DNA of 64,000 nucleotides from Lycorma delicatula. Its lineage: Eukaryota; Arthropoda; Insecta; Hemiptera; Fulgoridae. Where the stretch lies: positions 139,236,536 through 139,300,535 of the forward strand of contig NC_134458.1 of NCBI RefSeq assembly GCF_047948215.1, in the 5' to 3' direction. Position 1 is the first letter of the stretch, and each line of letters begins with the position of its first letter. The position numbers and the translations under genes were made by a program. Shown here in pieces: positions 34,139 to 43,457 of the stretch. The notes beneath the pieces are model-generated. The model searched no databases, had not been told where the DNA came from, and saw only the letters and a program-made list of their open reading frames with translations.

Positions 34139-37100
34139 TTTTTTTAACAAATGTTCATTTTAGAAAAAATCAAAAATCTGTCCATTTCATTATTACTAAC
34201 AAAACTGGACAAACTACATTACTGTTCACAAATAGATAAGGGAACACTTCTGACAATGCAATATAACAAGTGAAAGCAGTTTGGAGAAAAAATGACTTCC
34301 TCTTCTACACTTGGATTTTGTTGCAGTCTACCATTTTCTTTTATCCTACATTACAATCTTGGCTCTTCTTAAATCTGAATTTTCTTCCAACAGCTCTCTC
34401 TTTAACATTATATTCCCATTTCTTGGGTGGCTTTATTTAATCTTACATCTCAATTATCAAAAATAAATACATTTTGCATAGGCATTTAATTTTACATATT
34501 CTTGGTTCAGTTTTCTCTCTTCTTCTTTTTTTTAGATTAGAGATAATTCATGTTTGACGGGAATTAGATCTCAGCCACCGTAGACCTACAAATTTATCAC
34601 AGGCCTTTATTCTTGATAATAATAATGTAGGTTTATTAAAATCTACTAATAATGACCCCAGCACTAATCTGTTTGCTGACCCTCCTCAGCTAGGATTTAC
34701 TAACTGATTTTGGTAATGGCTATCACCACAACAGGGTCACCAATATTAAATTTCAATACTGAAGTCAGAGACAAGAGGCTAAGAGAAATGTTTTATGGAT
34801 TCCTTTTCCAATCAATTATGGATTTCACATGCATCTGCTCAAAACTAAAGTTCTAACTAAATCAATTTCCAACGCCTTATAATAACTTTTAAAGTCAGAC
34901 GAATGCCCACAGTGTGATAAAAATTGTAAATTGCTTGAAAAAGAATTTGCAGACTGTCATATACAAATAAATAAGAAAAAGAATAACCAAAAAGCAAATT
35001 CATAAACCTTAGATCATGGATATCAGATATAACATGTTTATAAATTCACACAAAACTGAAATGAATGATAATAAAATAAAAGCAATTAATCTTACAGGAT
35101 GCAGTGAGAGAAGATCATTTTTAACTCTTGCCAATTCATTTTCTCTTCTTGCAATTAGTATCACCTTACAACCTGCTTTGTAAAAGACATGAGCCAATGC
35201 TTCTCCTAAACCAGAGCTTGCTCCAGTTATTACAACTACCTGTAAATTAAACATATTATGTTCCAAAAATAAAATTACTTTACAACAAATACAACATTGA
35301 TGAAACCAAGTTTACAACCATCTATTTATTGGTGCCAAAATATAAAAAAAAGAAGAATGGCAAGTTTTAAAACCTGTTAGTCATGTCTATCATTTTTTCT
35401 TATTTTTATAAAAAAATACTGACTTCAATAAACATCTTTACGTAATCTATCTATCTGGTAAAATTTTACATGATTACTGAAGCAAAGCATAAAATAAAAT
35501 ATTCAAATTATGTTACATACTTTTATTAGTATTAGTTCTTCAAAGCAAGGCAACACACACAGTAGCATGCAAATTAATCTGAACACAGATGTTATTTAAT
35601 AAAAAAAATACCTAATTTATAAAAAAAAATCATACCTGTACAATTTGTGAATATCTAGTAATTAATATATACTTGATCCTTGATTTAAATCTGGGGAATT
35701 GCTTGGCCATGGAAGCACTTCAATGTTTTGTCTTCAAAAAATGTTTTCTCTTTTTTGATAGTATGGCATGGTGCCAAATCTTGTTGGAATACTCTGTTGC
35801 CTTGAGGGAATTCATTTTGAAGTTGTGTCACAACCCTTTCTAAATCTTGATATATCCATCACTTTTCAACATATCATCGACTGGAAGTAATGAAGAACGT
35901 CCTTCAAATGTAAAATAACTCCAAACATTTTTTTCTGGGGATGTTTAGATGCATATGAGCTAGTGATGTATTTTCATCTGATGCTTTTCTTCCATATAGG
36001 ACTCTTTGTCCCTGAACATAAAAATGTGACTTGTCAGAAATATAACATTTTTTCAATCTTCTTTAATTCAGTTAGCATGTGATTTGGTTCTCAACAGTCT
36101 TCTTTTTCACATTAGTGGTATTAAAATTAACTTTCTGTCCAGCTGCAAAAAGCCAGTGTCTAACAGTTGTTATGAGTAAATCTGTTCCACTGGCTGCTAA
36201 TTCTTGATTTAAGTTCACAGCAGATAATTTTGGATCAAATTTACTTTTTCTCACTAATAACCGATCCTGAGTTGGAGTAGTTTTTTCTTTGCGGCCATAT
36301 TTGCCATTCATTTGAGATGAAAAGGAACCAATTTTTTTATATTGTTTTAAAATAGCATTCACTGTCCCTTATCCAACACCACACTCAGAATATATTTGCC
36401 ATGTCATACTGGAAGGCTCAGAATGAGAAAATTTTTGATTACTTTCTTGGGGTTATATCCATTATTATATAATCAAGACAAGACACAACAAAAATATTAT
36501 TTTGTAAATAAAATTAAATAAACTTTCACAAAATATATTTATAACATGAAAATTGCTAAATAACCAAAGAACAATAACTCACACTACAAAAACAATTTTT
36601 GCATTTCTATGTGGCAACAGAAATTAACAACAAAATTCCATGTTCAGATTAATTCACATGCTACCATATGTACAATTTTCACCCCAATATAAAAAGAACT
36701 TTATTAATTTAATCCTGTAACACCGTAATTTTTTGAGTATTTATTTAAATAAATTCAGTAATTATTGCAATTATTTATTATTTAAATAATCAAAACACTC
36801 CTGTTAATTAGTCAAGGTTAGCGAGCGAAGCGAGCATAGGTTAAGTTTGGTTAAATTATATTTATAAAATAAATAAATATAAATAACCATTTATTAAAAT
36901 TAATAAAGAGACTGTTTATTTTCCACCAAAATCTGACTACTTTGTTTTAAAATAAAGCTGTAGCTGCGGTGGCGTTAATACGTAAGTACCCTTACTTTCT
37001 TAAACACCTTAACAAAGAATAACATTATTCAGGCTATATGTTAAATTACAGATTATTCATTCATTCTAAAAAAAATTGAAATTTATCAATATTTATTCTA

Positions 37101-37350
37101 AATAAAATTAAAGTTTCTAAAGAAAAATTAAATATCAAAGGGTATTATCATTAGCAAGCTTCTTCAGCGTATAAGAAGTTCTTAGAAAATAAATTTATAA
37201 GCAATTAAGTTTAAAAGTACGTACCTTGCCTTGCAATTTTGCATGTGACTTTTTAAAGTGAAATATTTTAAACAAAAGCCATGGTAATGATAATGGAATG
37301 CATATAGATCCAACAAGCCACCAGAATAATGGCCATCCTGCGCTAGCCAT
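18865..37350 (-). CDS. DHRS7B: DHRS7B-like short-chain dehydrogenase/reductase, 6 exons
   Basis: Exons on the minus strand are 37350-37225, 35239-35096, 32798-32579, 26132-26048, 21475-21315 and 19070-18865. All have GT/AG borders, all phases join, and they give 313 residues (human DHRS7B about 325). Residues about 5-32 form an N-terminal membrane anchor. The Rossmann NAD(P)-binding motif TGASSGLG is at 47-54, NNAG at 129-132, catalytic Ser at about 182 (VAISSIQG), and YTASK at 195-199 with catalytic Tyr and Lys. [13 protein letters not shown] follows the active site, as in the family. The C-terminus has [17 protein letters not shown]. Family members are membrane-bound NAD(P)H oxidoreductases of ER or peroxisome; in mammals DHRS7B is also called PexRAP, an acyl/alkyl-DHAP reductase in ether-lipid synthesis. 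That role here is inferred. All catalytic residues are intact. Confidence 0.95.
19071..19706. other. DHRS7B intron 5, distal part, no feature seen
   Basis: AT-rich, with several poly-A runs. Nothing recognised. Confidence 0.5.
19707..19855 (-). repeat. Intronic partial copy of the DHRS7B 3' end
   Basis: This stretch repeats about 18708-18891, roughly 1 kb away in the same orientation: ATGAAATAAACA, GGCCAGTAATGTG, TATATAAAACAAAATA, AAATTATCAAATAGTGATTA. On the minus strand it includes CAT ACA ACT TCT GAT AAA AAC TCA TAG, the same HTTSDKNS plus stop as the real C-terminus with one synonymous change. The similarity ends just 5' of the CAT codon, with no acceptor visible, so it is probably a duplication relic and not an alternative exon. 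Confidence 0.75.
19880..20110 (+). mobile_element. LINE 3'-end remnant
   Basis: Broken reading resembles the C-terminal tail of LINE RT proteins: a GRSRKS-like basic stretch, then [18 protein letters not shown], where the family has DLRKMGVRDWRxLAxDRExWR. Short, with no ends found. Confidence 0.4.
20330..20510 (-). mobile_element. LINE C-terminal remnant, minus strand
   Basis: The minus strand reads [14 protein letters not shown] and a degenerate KxIxWNTxRKK, like the RWxGHVxRM ... GRRxRGRP tail of LINE polyproteins. Heavily decayed. Confidence 0.35.
20511..21314. other. DHRS7B intron 5, proximal part, no feature seen
   Basis: AT-rich with a short TA run near 20728. Nothing recognised. Confidence 0.5.
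21315..21475 (-). CDS. DHRS7B: DHRS7B exon 5
   Basis: Acceptor TTTATAG/A, donor GGAG/GTAACA. Encodes residues 192-246 with the catalytic [20 protein letters not shown], then [20 protein letters not shown]. The YxxxK motif and the post-catalytic PG are both present. Confidence 0.95.
21865..23080. repeat. Foldback/MITE-like element with about 155-bp inverted arms
   Basis: 21865-22020 and 22921-23080 are imperfect inverted copies. Read on the minus strand, the left arm has CCAAAATACTGGGGAAAA, TGAATGAGGGTCAAGAT, TTAATATTTTAACCACAT and TTCTAGAAGAC. The right arm on + has CCAAAATATTGGATGAAAT, TTGATGAGGGCCAAGGT, ATATTTTAATATGTGTGAAC and TTCTAGAGAC. The 900 bp between is AT-rich with no ORF. Probably a non-autonomous DNA element or a pair of inverted insertions. 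Confidence 0.6.
23081..24004. other. DHRS7B intron 4, no feature seen
   Basis: AT-rich intron sequence, nothing recognised. Confidence 0.5.
24005..25256 (-). mobile_element. Mariner element with TA target duplication
   Basis: 1252 bp, typical mariner size. Left end TGAGGGTAAATCAAATACAA and right end (minus strand) TGACAGTAAATCAAATATAA form inverted repeats that agree over most of about 33 bp, and both are flanked by TA (24003-24004, 25257-25258). It carries a decayed transposase gene on -. It lies in DHRS7B intron 4, in the sense orientation of that gene. Confidence 0.9.
24078..25210 (-). pseudogene. Mariner transposase, multiply broken
   Basis: N-terminal DNA-binding part: [49 protein letters not shown] (24820-25104). 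Catalytic part: [20 protein letters not shown] with the first Asp and W at about 24640, [12 protein letters not shown] with the second Asp at about 24375, and [20 protein letters not shown] near 24270. The tail [20 protein letters not shown] ends at 24078. The third catalytic Asp region (family SPDLAPSDYHLFGPLK) is destroyed by a frame change. ATG at 25210 is the likely original start. At least three frame changes; not functional. Confidence 0.85.
25257..26047. other. DHRS7B intron 4, proximal part, no feature seen
   Basis: AT-rich; nothing recognised up to the exon 4 donor. Confidence 0.55.
26048..26132 (-). CDS. DHRS7B: DHRS7B exon 4
   Basis: Acceptor TTTTTTAG/CT, donor ACAG/GTAAAA. Encodes [20 protein letters not shown] and QGRIALPY, including the catalytic Ser (about 182). 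The 85-nt exon was located by homology; it is too short to stand out as an ORF. Confidence 0.93.
26133..26553. other. DHRS7B intron 3, no feature seen
   Basis: AT-rich with short repeats of TTAAATTAGCCA-like sequence near 26230-26300. The minus-strand ORF at 26362-26547 is low-complexity and judged to be chance. Confidence 0.5.
26858..29759 (+). pseudogene. RTE LINE endonuclease/reverse transcriptase, copy 2, broken
   Basis: ATG GAG GCG at 26858 matches the start of copy 1. An extra G in the G-run near 26923 shifts the frame soon after. Endonuclease pieces lie in 27083-27478 ([31 protein letters not shown]). RT pieces are [17 protein letters not shown] near 28345, GEDQFGLS ending at a TAA (28641-28643), [17 protein letters not shown] near 28905 and [19 protein letters not shown] near 29020. 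The C-terminal segment is 29355-29714. The in-frame stops and shifts are mostly not shared with copy 1, except the T TTA AAA / TAG arrangement at 28784-28796, which is identical. Confidence 0.88.
28784..28790 (+). promoter_or_regulatory. Candidate -1 frameshift heptamer in RTE LINE copy 2
   Basis: ATT TTA AAA AAT TAG in the upstream RT frame, with the remaining RT in the -1 frame, exactly as in copy 1 at 4228-4234. Confidence 0.4.
29786..32578. other. DHRS7B intron 3, remaining part; weak patches only
   Basis: Mostly AT-rich. Around 30100-30215 a less AT-rich patch contains inverted and direct relatives of AATATAAGT next to CTGCCC/GCGGG, perhaps a MITE fragment. Around 30590-30815 both strands stay open for about 70 codons without a start; I do not recognise the product. 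At 31106-31182 a + strand segment has an acceptor (TTTACAG) and donor (AAAG/GTAATT) with an open phase reading [21 protein letters not shown] treat it as a possible but unproven exon. Confidence 0.3.
32579..32798 (-). CDS. DHRS7B: DHRS7B exon 3
   Basis: Acceptor AATTTCAG/ACA, donor AAAG/GTAACT. Encodes residues 91-163 plus one base: [36 protein letters not shown] and [24 protein letters not shown] and the NYFG helix are family hallmarks. Confidence 0.95.
32799..34080. other. DHRS7B intron 2, distal part, no feature seen
   Basis: AT-rich. The minus-strand ORF at 33532-33801 is Phe/Ile-rich low-complexity sequence with no recognisable similarity. Confidence 0.5.
34083..34137 (+). repeat. TA/TG compound microsatellite
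   Basis: About ten TA units followed by about seventeen TG units. Confidence 0.95.
34138..35095. other. DHRS7B intron 2, proximal part; possible repeat at 34530-34750
   Basis: The 34530-34750 patch is richer in GC than its surroundings. On the minus strand it reads GGTCTACGGTGGCTGAGATC and TAATTCCCGTCAAA, faintly like a tRNA-derived B-box region, but this is not enough to call a SINE. The rest is AT-rich. Confidence 0.3.
35096..35239 (-). CDS. DHRS7B: DHRS7B exon 2
   Basis: Acceptor AATTTACAG/GTA, donor CATCCT/GTAAGA. Encodes residues 43-90: [48 protein letters not shown]. This is the dinucleotide-binding Rossmann start. The ATG visible upstream of this exon (MEHNMFNLQ) is intronic, because homology and exon 1 supply the true N-terminus. 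Confidence 0.95.
35560..36666 (-). mobile_element. Tc1-like element in DHRS7B intron 1, decayed
   Basis: About 1.1 kb. Left end CAGTAGCATGCAAATTAATC and right end (minus strand) TGGTAGCATGTGAATTAATC form inverted repeats continuing TGAACA. TA follows the right end (36667-36668); the left flank is CA, presumably a mutated TA. It carries a broken Tc1 transposase on -. Confidence 0.8.
35640..36362 (-). pseudogene. Tc1-like transposase remnant
   Basis: The N-terminal piece 36362-36072 has [40 protein letters not shown] and [11 protein letters not shown], the paired-type DNA-binding region of Tc1 transposases. Further 3' (lower coordinates), frames with stops contain [18 protein letters not shown] near 35930, [15 protein letters not shown] near 35800 and a frame giving FQQDLAPCH, the Tc1 catalytic Asp box. 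Multiple lesions. Confidence 0.75.
36667..37224. other. DHRS7B intron 1, proximal part; one GC-rich motif
   Basis: AT-rich except TTAGCGAGCGAAGCGAGCAT at about 36818-36837, containing GCGAGC twice around GAA and followed by AGGTTAAG. Motifs of this kind recur in AT-rich animal genomes; function unknown. Confidence 0.35.
37225..37350 (-). CDS. DHRS7B: DHRS7B exon 1
   Basis: ATG at 37350-37348, donor GGCAAG/GTACGT, 42 codons in phase 0: [42 protein letters not shown]. It gives the hydrophobic N-terminal anchor followed by a basic stretch that DHRS7B proteins have before the Rossmann fold, and joins [10 protein letters not shown] in frame. Confidence 0.9.
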
Positions 37351-40241
37351 TATAAAACACTAACAATACAAAAGGTTACCTAACAATACAAAAAAAACAA
37401 TGCAGTTATAATAAATTTAATTTTCTTTCAGAAAACCAACCAATGACATTAATTCATGGATATAAAATGAAAAATGATTCTCTTGGAAGAATCTGACAAA
37501 TTAAAGTTAATTTTTTTCTCATTCAAACTATATAAGAAGTGTACATTAGAATATACTGTGTCTAAGCTGGAGTAGTTTAGATGTTTTTAAGTTAAATTTA
37601 TGTTTCAACTGGCATTACAAAAACAACAGTTGTTTTTTTTTTATTTTAAAACACAGAAACACTCATTTTATATTGTTTGTAAATTAACATTTATTATCTC
37701 TTTGATATTTATTAGGGTTTTTAAACACATGATTTTTGTAAACAGTTTTTGAGTGCTTTCTTGTTTTTTAATAAATAAACAAGCTTTTGTGGTGTAAATT
37801 TGCTCATACTAATTATCTGGCTATTGGGACTAAGAAGATAAGCCTTTCATAAATGTTATATTTTTTCATGTTGCATCCCATTTCATGTGGAGGGGTCAGC
37901 ATTTCTATTAGAATTATCCTTTGCAATAATGAAGAAAATGATAGCAAGGTAAAAAGGCAACACTTCACTATACTGGATTTCCTGTTCTCTTTTAAGTTCT
38001 TCCAGTACTTTTTCTACCAACTTAATTGGGTTCTTCCTCTCATTCTTTTCTTCATCACTTCCAAAACTTGGTTTTTAAAAAAAGAATCCTGATAATCTGA
38101 GCCCCAGTCCTTACACTTTTCAGTACAGACCAAAAAAGGTATAATTTATTAAACTAAATGACAACAGAAGCATATAAAACCCTTTTCACAGGATGTATGC
38201 TATCTAATGCAAAAATGTTGATTGGTTTGTTATGAATGGGTGTTATTATTTTGAATATAAAACTTTAATACAAATAACAAGATCAGAAATAGAAACACAA
38301 ACATATAAAAAAAAATTACCTAAAAAAATATATAAACAAACATTGGTTGGATAATAATACATTAAAATTTCATAATACTAAAAAAACATGTGTAATCTTC
38401 AAACAATTTACATAAATGTTACAATGTTTATTAAAAACTGATCTCTATGTTATAATTTAACTTACTTAGCACTAGAGAATGAGATTATAACATATTTTTT
38501 ACATCCAGACTTATTTTTAATTTTCCAAGGAATCTCATGATTTGATTTAGGACATACAATAATAAATGTCTTATCAAGGGACCCCATGATTTTGGGTAAG
38601 ACAAGTAATTTTCAATATGTAGAAATCTTTATAGCATAAAATCTTTACAGCCTCCATTACAAATGCTTACAACTTTTTGTGCTCAGAGTATTGCTCAGTA
38701 GAAAGTAATGGAAAAATTACATTTGTAATTTCCAAGAAAATGTATATTTCATTTGAACTGCTTTTTTGTAGAATGAAGAAAGTAATGTAGAAGTGAATAA
38801 CACCACTCAAAAATGACATCAAATAAAACAGGAGTCTCTTTCAAAGTTGCTTAATATAACTGTACATTTACAACCAAGATGAAATATAAAAAAGTGCACA
38901 TTAAATTAAAACATTACAGTAATGTTTTTACAAAGATATTGGTATTATTTGGCATTAATTATAATATTTCTGATAGAAGATACATTAACACATACAAATT
39001 GTTGACCAGTTTTTTGCAGTGCATTGTTAACATACTACTTTGGAAGTATCACATAAAATATATTTTAAACATAATGTAAAGAAAAATCTTGATAGAACAA
39101 TTATTACCAAACAAGAATGAAATAAATCTAGAACGTACGAGTAATTTACTTAGTCTGTTTAAGCAATACTGACAGTTAACTATAGAACACTGCTATGCAC
39201 AACATTGTGAACACCTTTAAACAAATTATTACATCAGAAATTCGCATTCATTAAAATTACAAAGACCATACAAATACAAAAATTCGAGTTGTTATACTGT
39301 GTAATATTTTTAACGATAATTATACAGAGTTAACCTAAAAACTTCTAAATCATCGTCACCTGCGATGTATCACTCACGCAGCAGACGATAAAACGTCATA
39401 TGAATATCTGTAGTAACATGTGCATATTTACGTTAAGGCGGGTTTCAGTAACGTAGAAAAAAATAAAAAAAGACTACCATTTTAAAAAGCAATTCGTTCA
39501 TCAAATTTCATAACTTGAATTCTCAGTATTTTCTATTTTTCAACAGATTTTCCTCAGATGGTTAGTTTTCTTCATATGATTAAAGATTGTCTTTTGTAAA
39601 TTTCAAATAAATAACAATAAATTAAATAAAAAACAAAGGTAAAAAATGACAATTTTGTTGAATTTGTTGGCAGCACGTTGTACATGCACTAAATAACACT
39701 TTTTGTGAAACATAATTGCAATTCAAAAATGCATTCAGAACTCATTAAAAATTATCATGCTTTTGCTAAGGATTTTAAGCTGGGACCCCAGCATCACGAA
39801 GTTACTAGCCGTGAGTCAATGTTATGATAATTTATCCACGGGTGATACATTAGTTTAAAAATTAAATCCTGTTTGTTACAACTTATGAGCACAATATTGG
39901 GGAAGAATACCTGCTTTTAAGTATAAACGGAATATATTCATCCATTATCTTCCTGGATACAAAAAATTATAATGAAAGTTAAAATTACGATTTTTTGGGG
40001 AATTATTTACACCACAATTCACAAGATTCATGAAAAAGACGTATCATGTGTAGAATAGTGTGATGATAGTAATAAAAATTACCATAAGTCTTTTAAAATT
40101 ATAAACAACTCACTTTCAACTAAACAGTTGAAAGTTTTTGTTCTTTCAAAATACAAAATATGATAAAGACTTTATAAATATTGTTTCGCTGTCAATACTA
40201 GTTTTTGTTTGAGTACAGTTGAATCAATAAAATTTTTCTCA
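37351..40241. other. DHRS7B upstream and intergenic DNA, no gene seen
   Basis: The first few hundred bases should hold the DHRS7B promoter; I see no TATA box I trust. The ORF at 37853-38092 has no recognisable product; its minus strand weakly resembles a LINE tail. Less AT-rich patches occur near 39350-39450 and 39770-39850 without a recognisable identity. Confidence 0.45.
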
Positions 40242-40249
40242 GTGTTGAA
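40242..40249. repeat. hAT target-site duplication, left copy
   Basis: GTGTTGAA immediately before TAGGGTGACCA; identical 8-mer at 43121-43128. Confidence 0.9.
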
Positions 40250-43120
40250 TAGGGTGACCATCTTTTCAAAGACCCAACCCAGGACACATTCGTTTGATAA
40301 TTAGTCGAGAACTGGAGAGGGGAACTTATATGTAAAATGTAAAAGGCAAAGAAACATATCGTTTTATTTTGTGAAACTGAGACAAATCATCTTAAGTAAA
40401 AATGCTATTTTATTATCCAATAATACTTTGCTGAGCTGTGATACTCTGCAGCTGTTAGAACAGCTTTTATATAGTGGTAGAATTGGATACATTCTAATTG
40501 AAAATTAACCCTAACTTGAAGTTCTGCTTTTATTAAGCTTACATTTCACCATTCCTCGTATCATCGTGTGATGACGTCAAGCTAGATACCCTCTCTACAA
40601 AACTATTTGAATATGAGATACTAAGAATTTGACTAATAAGTAATGCAAGATTTTTTAACTTTCAATGATTAGTCTCCAGAACTGCAAAAATACCCACTCA
40701 CTTTTTATCTACAGGCTTCTCTTGATGTTTCAACTGTTCATTATTGAAGTCCTTCACATCTGCAAACTCACGATAAAGACTGCCCATGCATACATTGCCC
40801 AGCTTGTTCAAACACTCGGAAGCACACTGAATATCGCCATATGTCACACTATTTGTTTTCAAGGAAAATGGTTGAAGCACATAAACATAGTTGGAAATAT
40901 TGAAATCAACATTTTCATCTAGATATGGTAGAGTTTTGGTTAGAAATTTGATGAAAACCTGTTCTATTGGGATTCAATTTTTTAGGTACATTTATAAATT
41001 TATTTGCAGTTAAGTAACCAAAAAGTGAACCATTTTTGTGTTGAATGATCTTCTGTCGCAGTCTGTTCATAACACCGAACAACTCTATTCTGGTTAACTC
41101 ACTTTGAGGATTCTGATGGTCTCTTCAAATACTTTCAAAATGTTTTGGAGAAATAGTACATAAATTTCTGTTTTACTGCAATCCAGAGTGTCATCAGTCT
41201 CATTTTAAACACATTTACATATTAAATTTGAACAATCTTGTCCCATACTTTGAAAATATGAAAGTAAGGCAAGCCAGCATTTTAACATCTTCTCTACAGC
41301 CCATAGAGATTGAAAGCCATTTTGTTGGGACATGTGTAATGAGGGTATCTCCCTCTATTTAAAAAAAATTAAAATAATCATTTAGAGCTTCTGTATGTTT
41401 AGCAGACATTGAAAAGTGACCAAATAATTTAATACAAAAGCCCCAATATCACACAAAAGTAAATCGCATCTTTTATTGCAGGTGTTATACACAAGGTGTG
41501 CCGAACATTTGGAAGGCAAGATGTTTTTATTCTCTTTTTTGAGAAGTTGGTACACTGAATGAAATTTACCAAAATTTATATTTGCAGAGTCGGCTGAATA
41601 TGCAGAAAGTTTGGAAATATATTGTGTTCACTTAAATATCCATAATCTTATCTTTAATTTTGAGTGCAGTTTCATTAAAATCTTCATAAAAATCAAGGAG
41701 TCTATTGCATACTCCATTTTTTACATCAAAGTACCTAAGGACAAGAGGGAAGAATTTTTTATTTCCATGTTTTGATGCATCACTTGATATTCTATAACAT
41801 GTATGGTCATTATTTAGATGTGAAAAGATTAATTCTACACTAAATGGAGCAATCTGTTAATAACATTTCTGCTTTTGTTCTCCCACACACACATTTTCAT
41901 TGCAATTTCTGATTCAGGTAATGTAAGTTTACTCAATTTCACAGAACAGTCTAGCCAACAATATGATAAAAGCATGCCTGTTAGTATTAGTATGGCATAC
42001 CCATACTTGCTCAGCAGTTGCTATTTTTCACCGAGCACTAGTTTCTTTATGGGAAACAAACAATATTTTTATCAACTTAGAAGAAGACTTGTTTCGTCCC
42101 TAACTTATGTGATTCTGTGGACATATGAGCTTTCACATTATGCCCAACACCAAATTTGTTTCTGCATATTGTACAATATACTCTGTGAACATTGCTTACC
42201 TCTCTAATCCAACTATAAGTCTCCTTCCATGTTTTATTGAAATAACATAGTCTTTTGGTTTTCTTCTTCGGTGGTGACTTCTTCACATCCTTGTTGTTTT
42301 TGTAGTTATTTTCTTCTATTTCACTTTCTGATTCATTTAAAGGCGTTATCCCAATAAAGTAACAATCAAAGTTTGAAAATGTTAATTGTTCAAAATAATG
42401 ATTGGTACTAGGCACAGAACAGCACATATGGTAGTAGGTTATGGGTGGGCGTTAATGTATAGAAAACGAAGAAGGTAGTTTGAAATCTATGTGCATGTGC
42501 TGGCTTGACGTCACAGGATACAAAGAGAAACGAAGTGGAAATTAAATTCTGGAGCTGACTGCATACTAGAGAGAGTCAGGGACAGAGACTAACATCTTAG
42601 ATTAAATGTAGAATTTTCCATTTCTGTAACTTATCTCACCTTAAAGACAGTATGAAAGTAAATGGACTATCTGTGTCTCTTTCTAATACATGGATGTTTC
42701 CATTAGCTCCGTCCTTTTCTACTTGGATGGCGTAGCCAAATTGCTAAGTAGATGGTATGAATATTCACCCATTACAATTTTCAGTTCTGCACACACTATC
42801 TGAGAGATTGACAATGCATGTGAAAATTGTATGTGTTACAATAGCCTTTAATAACAATGTAGATATTTCACTGTTTGGTGATGTATCATTCAAAACATGA
42901 TATTAAATTAGTAGACAATTGCAACCGCACACTTTAGTTGAAAGTGTATACATAGATTAATGTGGCAACAGTGCATTCCATAAGAGCAGTACTGTCATTT
43001 AAGGGTGAGATGCACTATACACTCATCGCTAAAAACTGGGACTTTAAGCATCCCAGGATCAGAAAACTTAGAGCCAAATTCACGACAGTCCCGCGTAAAC
43101 CGGTACAGTTGGTCAACGTA
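40250..43120 (-). mobile_element. hAT-superfamily DNA transposon
   Basis: Left end TAGGGTGACCATCTTTTCAA and right end (minus strand) TACGTTGACCAACTGTACCG agree in the terminal TAnnnTGACCA. The subterminal CCCGGTTTACGCGGGAC style of sequence is typical of these hATs. A perfect 8-bp target duplication GTGTTGAA, the hAT length, flanks it. 2871 bp, with a decayed transposase gene on the minus strand. Confidence 0.9.
40640..42427 (-). pseudogene. hAT transposase with BED-type zinc finger, broken
   Basis: The N-terminal piece 42427-42077 reads an acidic leader, then KKKTKRLCYFNKTWKETYSW, VYCTICRNKFGVGHNVKAHM and STESHKLG, a C-C-H-H BED-like finger. Downstream in mixed frames: a frame near 41500-41300 with KLFGHFSMSAKHTEALNDYF, IEGDTLITHVPTKWLSIS (family form RWLS) and CLTFIFSKYGTRLFK. 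A C-terminal piece, 40880-40698, reads LQPFSLKTNSVTYGDIQCAS. Many stops. The + strand ORFs over this region are shadows. Confidence 0.75.
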
Positions 43121-43128
43121 GTGTTGAA
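43121..43128. repeat. hAT target-site duplication, right copy
   Basis: GTGTTGAA directly after GGTCAACGTA. It overlaps the left R1-type duplication at 43122-43131. Confidence 0.9.
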
Positions 43129-43131
43129 GGT
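43122..43131. repeat. R1-like LINE target-site duplication, left copy
   Basis: TGTTGAAGGT; the same 10-mer follows the LINE poly-A at 50243-50252. Confidence 0.7.
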
Positions 43132-43457
43132 TTGCTCCGCGACTTTATCATTTTTGATTGGTTTTTTTCGGCGACTATTTTGGTACGGACGATCGGGATT
43201 GATTGGTGGAATTTTTACGGAAGTGTCTTGTGAATTTTTTGATTATTGATTGATGGACTTACTTTTTATTCTGACTTACGAGATCAGCTTTATTGCCTCT
43301 GACATCAGAGGGTATTTTCCTTATTTACATTGAGGACTGAAGTTTTGTTATCTTTTTATTAGTTAATGTACAATAATTAATAATATTATGTCGTCTTATC
43401 TCGTGATATAATATTAAATAGAATATTACTTCTCAGTAATAATAATTTTATGTTATA
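43132..43457 (+). other. First part of the R1-like LINE 5' UTR
   Basis: Begins TTGCTCCGCGACTTTATCAT. GC-richer at its start, then AT-rich up to the mariner. No ORF of the LINE. Confidence 0.5.

Noticed and set aside
35240..35266. ATG-started ORF ([15 protein letters not shown]) as the DHRS7B N-terminus
   Set aside because: The residues before VVVITG are intronic: a clean TTTACAG acceptor sits there, and exon 1 at 37350-37225 supplies the expected membrane anchor in phase.
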